From: Aricia agestis
Lineage: Eukaryota > Arthropoda > Insecta > Lepidoptera > Lycaenidae
Reading direction: 5' to 3'
Assembly (NCBI RefSeq): GCF_905147365.1
Contig: NC_056410.1
Coordinates: forward strand, 7,663,501-7,727,500
Length of the DNA: 64,000 bases
Shown here: positions 20,383 to 31,096 of the stretch, in pieces
Numbering within the stretch: the first letter of the stretch is position 1
Layout of the letters: each line of letters starts with the position of its first letter
Notes under the pieces: model-generated
What the model saw: the letters and a program-made list of their open reading frames with translations, nothing else
What the model was told of the DNA's origin: nothing
Database searches by the model: none
Translations under genes and position numbers: made by a program

Positions 20383-23300
20383 TAGTGTTTTTGCCCGCTT
20401 AGCATAGGAAACTGAAGGGATATTCGAAAGGACTCTTCCGATTTTTATTCTTACAAAAATATTAGCAAAATTAGTTCTTAAGCAAAGGTAAGTATGTCCG
20501 CAAAATAACTTTCTTTTTTTTTTCTTCTAAATATTCTATTCCATTGTAATTCCAGACCCGTCGAAGCGCGGCAGCATGATGTATGGCGACTCGTGCTCGA
20601 CGGTGATGGAGTGCGGGTTCCCGGACTCCATCTGCGACATGGTGCAGAAGATCTGTCGCTGCCACCCCGTCACGCCCGTCACCAATCACGTGGACAAGTG
20701 TGGGAAACGTAAGTTATACTCATAGGTACGATAGGACGCTAGGGACCATTTTGTTTGATATGACTTTAGCGCTTTAGGGCTAGCGTGAACCAGTCACAAA
20801 TTTTTTGTTATCCGCAGACGCAACTCCTTCTACTATACGAATAACAAAACTAAGTGATAATACTTTAGGATGTGTATATTGTGTCCTTTACGTAGAGTTC
20901 ACTGGGAAAGCAGCAGCGCTGAAAAAACTATTTTTTGTGATTTGTATGGGCAAGCGTCCGATCGTCATGAATTTTCCATACAGAAGCAAAAAAAGTTACT
21001 ATTTTGGCATTGCTACTTTTACAGTGAACTCTATGTAGGGAATTCATACACCGCTGGCAGGGTCGCAGTTGTGTATTCCGCGTATCCCGTGGCTCTGCCT
21101 CAAGCGCTTATTCCACTTGTCCTATTTAGGAAGTCCTAGCTAGGATCCTAAAAAATTTAGTCAAGTGGAATAACATTTAGAAAGCTAGGATCCTAGCTAG
21201 GATCCTAAATCGGAAAAAAATGTGGCTCCTAAATGACTAAATCAGTGTTGCCAGATGGTTTCAACCTTTTATCTGCAGTGGGAACTGCTAAATCTGTATT
21301 AAAGTCAATTCATATTATGTTATAAGATCTGGAATCCATTCGTAGGTAATTTCTTTAGTCTGCTGGTTCAAAGTAGTTCAGAAAGTTCATAATTCATAAT
21401 TTTACGTGAAGCAAAAATTCTTTCAACCATCTTTTTCGCCAATATATTTATTTTTATTTTCATTGAGCCAACAGCTAAGAGAGACCTATGATAAGACCAA
21501 TTTTTTGTTGCTTTGATAAAACTGGAGCCATTAAGACGACGTCTGACCAAAATGACAAGTGATTTAGTCACTAAATTAGGACAAGTGGAATAAGAAGCGA
21601 ACTAATTAATCTCCTATGTAGGATCCTGGCTAGGACTTCTAAATAGGACAAGTGGAATAAGCGCATAAAGCGGAAGAGCAGGAACACCGTTGTGGTCTTA
21701 GTGGCCCTCCCCAGACCGCCGGAAATGCGTAAATGCATTTCCCCAACGGAAAAAAAAACAAAAAGGGAATCCATACACACCCTTAAGTATTATTTTGTTA
21801 CTACTTGTATAATTATGATAAAACGTATGGTGAACATGTAGTTTAATTTCTACAAAGCATAGTTATAATAAATGATTTTAGAAACTAGAATTTGCTAGAG
21901 AGTACTCAGTGGTAAACGGAAAACGAGAAAATTTTACTTAATACAGTAACCAGGCTGCACATTATTAAAATTTAAAATTGTACAGTGCGCTGTGTGTGCG
22001 GGTTTTGTAAACTTCTATGTTAATATTAATATTATAAATTTTGTTTCGTTAATGTTGAATGCAATTTTGCATTAAACATTAATGTTTCACATATTATAAT
22101 TAGTTTCAGCACTGGTATAATGGTCACGAAACAAATTACTTTCAAACTATTACAAAGTGAATCACAGCATGTTATTCAATTGTAGTTTTTAATGCATGCC
22201 GTGACGCTATTGTAACATATAATCAGGTAAAGTGCTTAATGTCTGGGTTATGATGCATATACGATTTCTAGTTACGATGAGTCAGAAAATATGAAAATCA
22301 CTGTAACATTTTCAAACAAAGCGTGGCCGTAGAAAGTGTGTAACTTTCTAGTGAACTCTAGTGAACCTCATTACTATTTGATTTGTAATAATGGCGTAAA
22401 GTCGATATCGCAAGTAATGCCCCGACAGTTTTAAAATATTCAATTCGTGTGAAAACTGAAGCCTTATATTATTGACAGGTTCTTCGTGCCTTTGTTCATT
22501 CAATAGCAGTTAGCAGTTACCAAATGTTCAATATTTAATGATGGATACCTACTAGTATCTAATCGTTTATTTTGTTGCTACTGATCTGAGATACTATATA
22601 GTAAATTATCCATAAAATAATGTAAACTCCTACGCTAGTGAAATATCCAATGACAATAATTAATAAGAAGAGTTCGTGAATTTCGCCAGCAATTTGTTTA
22701 TCCCAGCTCTACATTTAATAACATTTTTGTGGATCTTAGTTGGAACATTATCAGCTTATTACGTATTTAAAACTATGTGTTTCGTATGATTTATTTTTAT
22801 AGGTCCAAATTATTATATAATGTTAGAAAGCTCTATATAATAATATTTTTTTTGTAATTACAGCGGCGACAATCAACGACACGTGTATGTTCAACGAGCA
22901 ATGCGAGTACGTAGACTTCAAGACGGAGTGCCGGAACGACAAGTGCGTATGCAAGTTCGAGATGGTAGCCGAGGTGACCGTGGACGGCGGTATTGTTTGC
23001 AACCGTAAGTGTATTCTGAATAATTCTGTCATCATTGTCATCAATACTATCATCACTGTTATTTTCAACACCTTCACTTTAATAACGATTACCATTAATA
23101 ATATCGTCATCGTCTAAGGCATTATATCCATCAAAATATGCATCGAATTCAAAACGAAATTTAGCAACGACAAGTTATTATTATTCAAGTTTTAGATGGT
23201 GGCTTGTTTTGTGTTATGGATTCTGAATAACTGTGTAATGATTTCTTTCATAGTAATTCTTCGGTTATCGTAATAACTTTTCTGAACTTCGCCATCGCTG

Positions 23301-26300
23301 TTATAAACATCAGAATGTATTATCAGAGAAGTTGATTTCTAGGCAGATGCGGACTTACGTAATTTGGTCGCGTTATGTCAAACCCAGCCGACAGATCTCT
23401 GAATTGACATGATCCGAACAAATGACGTTGGTCTGTCGACTGCCAAGGAATCAATTTCCTCAATGGTACGTTTCAATCAGAGTGCTGCAACAAATTAGTT
23501 TTTATTATTCGTAGAACAAATAGGTCGCTGCTTATTAATTGTTGTAGATGTCCTAATGGTTATTCTACTTTGTTGGGTTTTCTTCACGATGAAGTAATAC
23601 GATAAAATAATATATTTTCAGCTGAGAAGGAGGTGGAGGTATCGACGCGGACCCTGGACCCAGCGATGATTGGCGTGCTGGTGGGCATGGCGCTTATGTT
23701 TGTCATCATTTGCGTCGTCCTTCGTTTGTTTAGCAGGTAAGTTTGTACCATACCTATTCTATCTTGTAAGATCGATTTGGGTTTTTTTTAATTCTGCTAA
23801 GTTAGCATTTTATAGACTGAGATTGGAATTGATAGAAAAAAGACAACAAGTAGAATTAGATGTAAAACAGTAAGGTAGGGTCCATCCAGATTGCTTTGAA
23901 ACATGATACTAAATATGATTAAAAATATTAAAAATATTAAAAATAAATAATAGATCGTAGAGAGTCAGCACAAAAAAATAAATTCGCTTTTAGAAGAAAT
24001 ACCTAACATGGGGCCATTGTTTGTATTACTTTAACATCGTTTGTAATGTTAATGCCTATTTTCCAGGGCTCGCTGGAGAGAGAACCGCACGATCTTCAAC
24101 ACGCCAAACCCTCGACTGATGAACGTGTCTCTGTTACGTGATTCCAAGCTTTTGCATGCACAGGTAATTACGTGGTTTTACTTGGGTATTTGGGTCCATA
24201 TACAAGGTGTAACAAAACTAAGTGATAAAACTAAGGGTATATATTATGTTTTCCTTTGACAGAGTTCCCTGTAAAGGTAGCAGCGCTGAAAGACCAATTT
24301 TTTCTACTTTTGTATGGGCAAGGCCCCAGCGTCACGAGTTTAACGACACCCATGACACAAAAGTGAAAAAAAATGGGATTTTCAGAGCTACTTTCACAGT
24401 GAACTCTCTACAAGGAACACATACATAATACACACCCTAAAGTATTATCACTTACTTTTGTTACATCCTGTGTAAATTGACAAGGGTGTCAAAATAATAT
24501 TCCATCATTTTACACTGGACCGCTTTGTTTGGTCTAATAATATTGTTAACCTACAAGAACAGCATGCTATAATAATATGTATCGTTCAATTTTAAAGAAT
24601 TTTCAGTCTATAGTCTCGTTTGATGTACCATTAGAGACATCGATTGAGATGGCGGACTCAAGTTATTTGTTCTGGGAATGCTAGTTCAACTTGACATAAT
24701 CCATCTAAATTATTATTATTCAGGTCAGCCATCTGCCTAGGAATCCAACTTTGTACCATCAGGGAAATTTCCTAATGGGACAAAATTAGACGTTTATACA
24801 GCGTTTGACGATTCTATGTGTTTTAACCTTCATACAGTCTTCGGGTCAATTTTGACCCATTTTGAGATAGAAATGAAATTTTCTAAGAAAGTAAGCGCTC
24901 AAGAAGTATGATATTTTATGACTTTTAATTATTCGTTTCAATTTACTTATTAGTGAAATAAGTTTTTAAAAAATAATTTAAATACTTCGCGTATGGCTTT
25001 TTTACTCTAACGGTCTTTGGGTCAGAATTGACCGCAACTCATATCAAACGCACAGCGCATCTGTTATTGTCCTAATTGTTTAGGTATTTTATAACTTTTG
25101 AATGAGACATTCTTTTGTTCTACCCATACAAGTCTTAGAATCATAATTTATAACACTAAGACCAATAAAAATAAATTATTTCACAATAGATGAGCAGCTT
25201 GTCGTATTCAAAAGGATTCCCGTTTCGACAATACATGCCATCAAAACCAACTAAATAATATGACGTCTGTGGTTTATGTGATTCTGCTACCAGCTGAGAC
25301 TGGCGATTGGAATATTCAACCCTACTCGGGCAAAGAATCAGGTGTTGAAAAATACCTAGGCTTGTATGTAGTCCTTGATTTGACCGCAAGTCAAATCAAG
25401 GAGAGTTCCATCATACGGTGGATAATTATATTTTTTTAAATCAAATCGGCATGAACAAGAAACAAATCACTGTAGGTGGATCAGCTATACGTTAGAATAA
25501 ACCTGGATTACCTTCAGAAATAGTATTATCAAATAAACGATCTGTATAATGTATATTCATAATGTTTTGCTCTAACAATAGATACTACCACTTGTTTCGA
25601 CACCTAATAAATAAGTCGGTGAATAATTTTATTCATTACTTTGCATCACAACTCAGATGTGAGTTATAAATCTGACAAAAAACCTGTGATTATTAGTTTG
25701 ACTTAGATGCCCTGGATAAAGCTACAAAATAAAAACAAAACTTTGGCCTCAAGTGGCCTCAAGAAACATGGTTGATAGATCAGCTTACAATGCAATGCTT
25801 TCACACTTTTTGCGGCTGAAAAAAGGGTGCCTAGCAAAACAACGATACTACTTGAAAAATTCCATCAACTTACTCCTAACAACAGCTAAGAAGCTTCCTA
25901 AAAGAAGTCGTTGCCAACAATGTGCTGAAACTGTCAATAAAACTTTTGGTGTGAGATTGTAAGACATTCATACGTAAAAAAAATCTAATACGGTAGGTAG
26001 TTATAATTATGACCTCAATAAGATATACCTAATTTACATTTCTTTTATATTACTGCTTTGCCACATTTTATAAAAATTGTATCAAAATTATCTATTTTCT
26101 TTTTATATTAGACTAGATATTTCGCACGGCTCCGTCCACGTTATTCAGTAATTTCGCAGGAACTGGGAAACGGGAACCGTACATTTTCTAACAAAAAAAT
26201 TGTTTATATTATCGTTCCCCGTAGTCTACTCTATAGCTTCGCTAAATTGTATAAAAATCCGTCAAGCGCTTTGTGAGATTACCGTGTCCAAACAAACATA

Positions 26301-28676
26301 CTTTTCAGCTTTATAATATAAAGTCTAGGTATAATAAATTATATTTTTAACAAAAATGTAATATATTTCTATAGAAATAAATTTAAAGAATGACAAATAA
26401 TTCCTTTAACTAATTTACATTTATTTTTGTTAATTTTTTATAATAATTTTACTACTTGGGTCAAATCTGGCCAAGGCACGGCAACGTTTGTAAAATTAAA
26501 GACCTCATGAAGGTTAAAACTGTTTCGAAGACTATCAATTAATATAGAAAATGCTGAATCTTACCTAACCAAATAGGAGTCATTTATTAATGGATTGAAT
26601 GATTGATTCAAGGACCGTCGCGGCTCCCGCGTCAGCATGCGTCCGCCGTCGCGGCAGGCGAGCCAGCAAGAGCTGCGACCGACCTCACCAAACCCCGGTA
26701 TAATACCTTCCGTCTAAGTAAATAATTTTTTTATACATCCTATCATTCCTTAGTGTAAGTACTTTTAATTTTGCACTTGCTTCTTGTAAGGGGTTGTAGG
26801 TTGTAAGGTATGAGAGTTGGAGCACACAATAAAATGTAAATAGAAACTAAAGAGAATATTTAAGGTGGGTACTGATCAACGTTTGTACAAGATGTAATGT
26901 AACAGCGATTATTCGTGCAGTCAGCACATCGTGTTACTTACAGGTACTGACTGCACGAATGGTCGCTGTGTAATAAATTATAATATTACATCTTGTAACA
27001 TTAGTCAGTACACACCTTTACAAAAACTAAACCTATAAGAGTGGGCTCACTACAGGGCAGCAGCTAAAATTTATTTACAAGCTAAATAATTATGTTTCGC
27101 ATTTATGAATAATATAGTAAATATAATACATACAAATGTAAGAAATACAGAACATACAACAACTGGTTTGTAAAAAAATACCTGCTTTGATACACTTTTA
27201 GCTTAAGATTGGCGTTAAGTTAATTTTTAAATTATGCAAAACTACACATCGATTTTATACCTAAGTTATAAAATAAAATGTGTATCATTTTTAATTTATT
27301 TTAAATTTTCCTTGAATATTTTCATTCATACATTAATTTATTTATTGACAGCACGACATCACCAAAGCCATCAGCTACACCGAAAAACCTCAGGTTACTT
27401 TGAATTTATTTCAGCTTAGTAAATGCAGACGCATGATACTAATTACGTTGGTAGTTTACGAACTACCAACTGCTAAAAAACACAGCGTAGAAACAAGTAG
27501 TACTTCCAGTATAAACAACAGTCTGAAAAGTAGAGTTTTGTTGGAGGAAATCTTTTAGATACTTTGAAAAATTCTAAATTTACCAAAATATTACACCATT
27601 CTGGCATGTCCTACCTACAATTATTCATAATCATTCATTTTTCATTTTTGTTCTTCCGAACATGATCACAAAAATTCATTTTCAATACAGACCATTATTT
27701 TCAATCTACCTGATCGGCAGAGTAATTTAGTTATTGAAAATTGAAATGTATAACTATATTGGATCCTTAACAGAAAGCATGGGAAGATTTAGAACCAGTT
27801 AGAGTTTGAAAATGCGAATTGTAAATAATCGTAGCGGAGTTTATTAGAACTATAGGGTCAACTCAGGCCGCAACGCGACGCGTAGATGCAGTTCTTAATT
27901 TGTATGTATTTGACAGATTTGCAAGACGTCTCAGGCAGAGTAGACAGAATTATAGAGTATACCGACTTAGAACTGATGTAGAAATTTTTAAATTTGACGT
28001 ACTATGATGAAAATCGTCACTAGGGTTGTTAAATTGTTACCTACGAATTTAAAACTATGACATATTCGTTGGACGTGTTCCTCTTTGGTCGTATTGTTGT
28101 TTGTGTTTTGGCACATGCGATTAAAATTGTCAGGATCCAATTTTGAATCTTTATTTTAAATATTTAAAAATAAATTATATCAGCCAGCGCGAGGCACATT
28201 CCGTTCATAATCCTAGTGACAGATATTGAAACCTGTCCGTCTCTTTGCAGTCGAAATACTGGTAGTTATGTCTATTGTGGTAATGCGACGCGTAGATGCA
28301 TTTCTAAAGTTGTATGGATTTGACAGATTTCAATTGCGTCAGACTTCTTGCGAATCTGTCAAATCCATGCTACTTTAGAAATGCATCTACGCGTCGCGTT
28401 GCATTCTGAATCAACCTTCACGCTCATCGAAATCTGTCAATTCAGTACAAATTTAGAAATGCATCTACGCGTCACGTTGCGGTCTGAGTTGAGGGTAGTT
28501 ACGGTATCAGAAAAAGATAAAGGCAGAAATAATGACGATTGATTGCAGGTTCAAGAAGAGGTTCTAGGGCAAGCAGCGGTGTCTCTGCGACGTCGCTAAG
28601 GTCTGCCACGTTGAGATCTCCCACAGCACAAGGGCCCACCTCGGTGACCGTAGAAATCCGCGCACCCGACGCCTAA
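19183..28676 (+). CDS. Type I membrane protein with two EB-like Cys-rich modules (8 exons)
   Basis: Coding exons: 19183-19288, 20556-20708, 22864-23004, 23622-23736, 24067-24163, 26613-26697, 27352-27393 and 28549-28676. The phases join into 288 residues (274 without the 42-nt exon). Residues 1-25 are a signal peptide (likely cleaved after GPCLA). Residues 49-84 and 94-132 are two six-cysteine modules, C-x5-C-x6-C-x6-C-x-C-x12-C and C-x5-C-x8-C-x4-C-x-C-x15-C, resembling EB modules. About 149-168 is a transmembrane helix (MIGVLVGMALMFVIICVV), and 169-288 is a Ser/Arg/Pro-rich cytoplasmic tail ending IRAPDA. Each Cys module is one phase 1-1 exon, so the pair probably arose by exon duplication. 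I infer a cell-surface or secretory-pathway protein; the ligand and pathway are unknown. I do not recognise the gene. Coding exons are GC-rich compared with the introns. Splice sites are GT-AG throughout. Confidence 0.85.
20556..20708 (+). CDS. Exon 2: first six-cysteine EB-like module
   Basis: Acceptor ATTCCAG at 20555, donor AAAC|GTAAGT at 20709, 153 nt, phase 1-1. It encodes residues 36-86, with cysteines at 49, 55, 62, 69, 71 and 84 and the C-R-C pair. A 72-residue antisense frame over it is a shadow. Confidence 0.85.
21053..21767. mobile_element. Insertion inside MITE A, itself split by a second MITE
   Basis: The outer pieces 21053-21103 and 21665-21767 (read on minus: TTTCCGTTGGGGAAATGC, GGTCTGGGGAGGGCCAC, then GGCAGAGCCACGGGATACGC) look like one retroposon-like unit with an A/T-rich end. 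They are interrupted by the MITE at 21104-21664. The family of the outer unit is not recognised. Confidence 0.4.
21104..21664. mobile_element. MITE with GCGCTTATTCCACTTGTCC termini
   Basis: The left end GCGCTTATTCCACTTGTCCT, followed by TAGCTAGGATCCTA, pairs with the right end finishing AGTGGAATAAGCGC at 21664. Two extra internal copies of the AAGTGGAATAA/AGGATCCTAGC motif occur at 21155-21210 and 21560-21592. Confidence 0.7.
21812..22863. other. Remainder of intron 2, nothing recognised
   Basis: AT-rich intron sequence up to the acceptor TAATTACAG ending at 22863. Confidence 0.4.
22864..23004 (+). CDS. Exon 3: second six-cysteine EB-like module
   Basis: Acceptor TTACAG at 22863, donor AACC|GTAAGT at 23005, 141 nt, phase 1-1. 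It encodes residues 87-133, with cysteines at 94, 100, 109, 114, 116 and 132. The C-V-C pair and overall spacing parallel exon 2. Confidence 0.85.
23317..23469. mobile_element. MITE family B, copy 2 (intron 3)
   Basis: It starts TATCAGAGAAGTTGATTTCT, then AGGCAG, and ends with AATCAATTTCCTCAATGGTA, then C. The interior 'CAAATGACGTTGGTCTGTC' is as in the other copies. Confidence 0.65.
23622..23736 (+). CDS. Exon 4: stalk and transmembrane helix
   Basis: Acceptor TATTTTCAG at 23621, donor AGCAG|GTAAGT at 23737, 115 nt, phase 1-2. It encodes residues 134-172: an acidic stalk (EKEVEVSTRTLDPA), then the hydrophobic MIGVLVGMALMFVIICVV, then basic RLFSR, which is the usual stop-transfer and cytoplasmic side of a type I protein. 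Confidence 0.85.
24067..24163 (+). CDS. Exon 5: juxtamembrane cytoplasmic segment
   Basis: Acceptor TTCCAG at 24066, donor CACAG|GTAATT at 24164, 97 nt, phase 2-0. It encodes residues 173-204 (ARWRENRTIFNTPNPRLMN...), basic next to the membrane. Confidence 0.8.
24201..24474. mobile_element. Palindromic MITE family A, copy 3 (intron 5)
   Basis: TACAAGGTGTAACAAAACTA at the left and TACTTTTGTTACATCCTGTG at the right are the family termini. The element starts 37 bases after the exon 5 donor. Confidence 0.75.
25173..25962 (+). pseudogene. piggyBac-family transposase remnant
   Basis: The enzyme normally cuts and pastes its element into TTAA sites using a DDD/RNase H-like core. Visible fragments: TIDEQLVVFK (about 25178, the start of a core Asp motif), then in a shifted frame FRQYMPSKPTK followed by a stop and a GLCDS segment, then another frame with EKYLGLYVVLDL (about 25341-25375), and at 25767-25962 RNMVDRSAYNAMLSHF followed by a cysteine-rich RCQQC segment like the family's C-terminal finger. 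Several stops and frameshifts, and loss of the region between, show that it is inactive. I am sure of the family but not of the subfamily. Confidence 0.8.
26113..26325 (-). mobile_element. Helitron nested in the piggyBac element
   Basis: CTAG at 26113-26116 followed by ATATTTCGCACGGCTCCGTC is the reverse complement of a Helitron 3' end. The 5' side near 26325 reads TTTATAATATAAAG. It lies inside the decayed piggyBac copy and so is younger. Confidence 0.6.
26613..26697 (+). CDS. Exon 6: Arg/Ser-rich cytoplasmic tail
   Basis: Acceptor TTCAAG at 26612, donor CCCG|GTATAA at 26698, 85 nt, phase 0-1. It encodes DRRGSRVSMRPPSRQASQQE and then LRPTSPNP. The RxxS and RRGS motifs suggest phosphorylation sites; this is inference. 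Confidence 0.8.
26863..27017. mobile_element. Harbinger-like palindromic MITE (155 bp, TTA duplication)
   Basis: TTA at 26860-26862 and 27018-27020 flank termini AGGTGGGTACTGA and TCAGTACACACCT. The arms pair through TACAAGATGTAA and CAGTCAG/CTGACTG type blocks. Three-base TWA duplications are typical of PIF/Harbinger. Confidence 0.7.
27352..27393 (+). CDS. Candidate 42-nt microexon 7
   Basis: Acceptor TTGACAG at 27351 and donor CTCAG|GTTACT at 27394. It is phase 1-1, so inclusion or skipping keeps the frame and adds 14 residues (ARHHQSHQLHRKTS). The splice sites are plausible, but the peptide is odd. An alternative frame (TTSPKPSATPKN) looks more like the surrounding tail but would not join exon 6. 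Could be a chance match. Confidence 0.4.
27853..28497. mobile_element. Nested palindromic MITEs, GGGTCAACTCAGRCCGCAAC termini
   Basis: The outer ends are TAGGGTCAACTCAGGCCGCA (27853) and the complement ending at 28497. An inner foldback, 28279-28410, has the same ACGCGTAGATGCATTTCTAA arms, so one family member lies inside another. The right end is 51 bases from the last coding exon. Confidence 0.7.
28549..28676 (+). CDS. Exon 8: C-terminal tail and stop
   Basis: Acceptor GATTGCAG at 28548. It encodes GSRRGSRASSGVSATSLRSA, then TLRSPTAQGPTSVTVEIRAP, then DA, with stop TAA at 28674-28676. Arg/Ser-rich, repeating the RRGSR motif of exon 6. Confidence 0.8.
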
Positions 28677-29870
28677 GCCAATACCGAGATCTTAGAACGA
28701 TCATGCAATCGAATGAGAGTTAAATTAGAGATATAGCATTTATGAAAGGGAAAGTATTTTAGATATACAAATGGTAAGCAATGATATTAAGGGTTAAAGA
28801 GAAGATTAAGATATACTCAGTCCAAATGTTTACAATGTTTGTGATAAAATTAAAGATAAATTAGCTTAATTTCATTGTAAGAATTCTGCTCTACAAGCAA
28901 TAATGCACCGTCATATTTAGTCACATCGAAGCGCCTCTAAGATGTGAGTTAGCCACCATCGTAACAGTAAGTTGATTCTTTAACGTAAACATAGACTAAG
29001 AGATATATTACATAGATTTGTTTAATTAAACACATTTAAAATGAAATAGAGCACATATTCAACGATATTATTAGATTAAGTAATGAGTTTAAGGTTTTAG
29101 CTTTTTTAGCAATAAATTATCGCTTTTTGCATTATTTGTAGTCGAATAGTTTAAAATCTATTATTAAGTTTAAGTCGTAATATAAAGGTTACCTTTTTTC
29201 GATCCATCTAAGAATGCTAGAGTTTGTGATTCCCTGCCTTAGACGTAAATAGATACACTTTTCTTTGTAAGCGAACTCATCTAGAATAAATTTGCTATAT
29301 GGGGACCACCTCCATGATGAGAGTGTTTGAATATATTTTAGGTTCGAATGATCTAGAAAGCTTGAGTGCCGCTTTCGAATAGCTTTAATCGGAGGATAAG
29401 TCCTCGAGCCATTTCATGAGAGAGTTGTGAGTCGATCCTAAGAGTTATCCTTATACGCCCTCGTATTTTAGATTCTTAATTATACGATGTGTAAAAACGG
29501 GGAATTTACACATATTAGATATGGCTTCGTTGCACGTTTGAAGCTTTGACCAATAAGCCGACGCACAAGAGTGACGTTCGATCTAATAGGAGTCTTAACG
29601 TAATGAACACAAATTAATTTTTAGATTAACTAGGTACGAGTGATACCGCAACTACGGGGAAGAGTTGTCGTATGATGAGTACAAATCACCTTCATTTTCG
29701 TAAAGCAACCGATAAAGTAAGCCATTTGTATCTTTAACAAAACTATGCTCACGATATATTATATATTTCGAACACTGTGCTAGTACCTAATCTAATAAAT
29801 GCTGTAATTTACTATAAACTTTTATTAAAACTTATACCTCTAAAATGGGCTTTTATTGAATAAACCTTAA
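28677..29870 (+). other. Probable 3' untranslated region with poly(A) signals
   Basis: About 1.2 kb of non-repetitive AT-rich sequence follows the stop. AATAAA occurs at 29794-29799 and 29859-29864. No repeat is recognisable within it, unlike all neighbouring DNA, which supports a transcribed UTR. Confidence 0.5.
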
Positions 29871-30121
29871 AATTAAAAAAAATATTTTAGCATTATACGT
29901 ATTGAATGATCAGACGATCATTCAATGATCATTTAATTTTAAGGAAAAAAATGTTGAAAGTTATTCAAACACCAGTGTGATTGATTTGCCTTATGTACGC
30001 CATCTATTGTTCAACTTCTGAACTATCTAACAAGCGAACGCAAGCAAAAGAACAGGTTCATTCTCACAGCGGCTACAAAATAAAATAATTCTGAAACCTT
30101 TACACAGATGTGTCTGCTTAA

Positions 30122-30432
30122 ATAAAAAATCGGCCTAGTGCGAGTTGAACTCGCGCCCGAAGGGTTCCGTGCCGTTATAGAGCAAAAAACATAGTGTTTT
30201 TTTTTGTATGGGAGCCCCCCCTTTATTATTTATTTTATTTCAATTTTATTATTAAATATTAAAGTACAAATATTATAATTAAAGATTTAATGAATATTTC
30301 AAGTGCCTACCTGTTGCCATTATGGACTTCGAGCAAAAAAGCCAAAATAATCACGTTTGTTGTATGGGAGCCCCCCCTTAAATATTAACTTTATTTTGTT
30401 TTTAGTATTTGTTGTCATAGTAGCAATAAAAT
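30122..30432. repeat. GGTTCCG-family fragment, tRNA-like-palindrome end
   Basis: ATCGGCCTAGTGCGAGTTGA, then ACTCGCGCCCGAAGGGTTCC, is the end with the GCGAGT...ACTCGC palindrome. It is co-linear with the copy at 40669 up to 'TTGTTGTCATAGTAGCAA', where it is truncated. Confidence 0.6.
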
Positions 30433-30699
30433 CAAACTTAAAATTCAAACTAAGTATATCGATAAGGGAAATTTAATTGTCGTAAAAGACAAAATATAGT
30501 AAAGAAAAACAAAAAAAATGTGTCATATAATATCTTTGTCAAACAAAATACTATAATATTGTCTAATGTCTATAGTCTGAAAAGGAACCCACACTATTTT
30601 TTGTGTTTTATCTGTATTATGTAAATGGAAAGTTATGGGTGAATTTAGTATTTTGGTATTAGTATAACAATTAATTAATTAAGTTGGTACGCAAATCAA

Positions 30700-31096
30700 A
30701 TAGATTTATCAGCAGATGGAAGACTTACGTGATTTGGTCGGGCTATGTCAAGACCAGTCAACAGATATCGACTAATAAATAATAATTGACTGAACCAAAT
30801 AGCATAGGGCCAGGCCACAACAGTGCGTTGCGGCGTTGTATCGTAAAAATCTACGACGAGCAGAACGCATCGTGAAAATTTGGGACGCGACAGCGAGATT
30901 TCCGATGACATTTTTGCGTTGTGACAACGCATCGCATTTCTGTGCAAAACTTTCGTATAGCACTCTTTACATCGGAGATTTTCACGATGCGTTCTGCGGT
31001 TTCGTAGATTTATACGATGCGACGCCGCAACGCAATGTTGTGGCCTGGCCCATAGATCCGCAATCTGCCTATGAATAAATTTCTCCAATGGTATTT
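30700..31096. mobile_element. MITE family B, copy 3, split by another MITE
   Basis: GATGGAAGACTTACGTGATT, then TGGTCGGGCTATGTCAAGAC, on the left, and ATCTGCCTATGAATAAATTT...CCAATGGTA on the right are the two halves of family B. They are interrupted by 30808-31050. Confidence 0.55.
30808..31050. mobile_element. Palindromic MITE, GGCCAGGCCACAACA termini
   Basis: The termini pair perfectly for 15 bases and continue as TGCGTTGCGGCG/CGCCGCAACGCA. CATAG at 30803-30807 and 31051-31055 is a candidate 5-bp target duplication. The internal arms (GATGCGTTCTGC) also pair. The 130-codon frame across it is an artefact. Confidence 0.75.

Larger units (their letters stand above)
20837..21811. mobile_element. 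Palindromic MITE family A, copy 2, split by insertions
   Basis: The left part (20837-21052; TAACAAAACTAAGTGATAAT start) and right end (about 21768-21811; ACACCCTTAAGTATTATT) belong to one family A element in intron 2. About 715 bp is inserted between them. Confidence 0.65.
24827..26513 (+). mobile_element. piggyBac-like transposon, decayed, in intron 5
   Basis: TTAA target duplications at 24823-24826 and 26514-26517 flank inverted termini CCTTCATACAGTCTT and AAGACCTCATGAAGG. The interior holds broken piggyBac transposase coding on the plus strand, listed separately, and a nested Helitron at 26113-26325. Total 1.69 kb. Confidence 0.8.

Noticed and set aside
19116..20405. 429-codon minus-strand frame with eight 52-residue Ser/Ala-rich repeats
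   Set aside because: It is the antisense of the 156-bp exon array. The period is divisible by three, so an open antisense frame repeats automatically. It lies opposite a signal-peptide exon with real splice sites.
30696..31088. 130-codon minus-strand frame
   Set aside because: It spans a palindromic MITE inserted in MITE family B; no protein similarity recognised.
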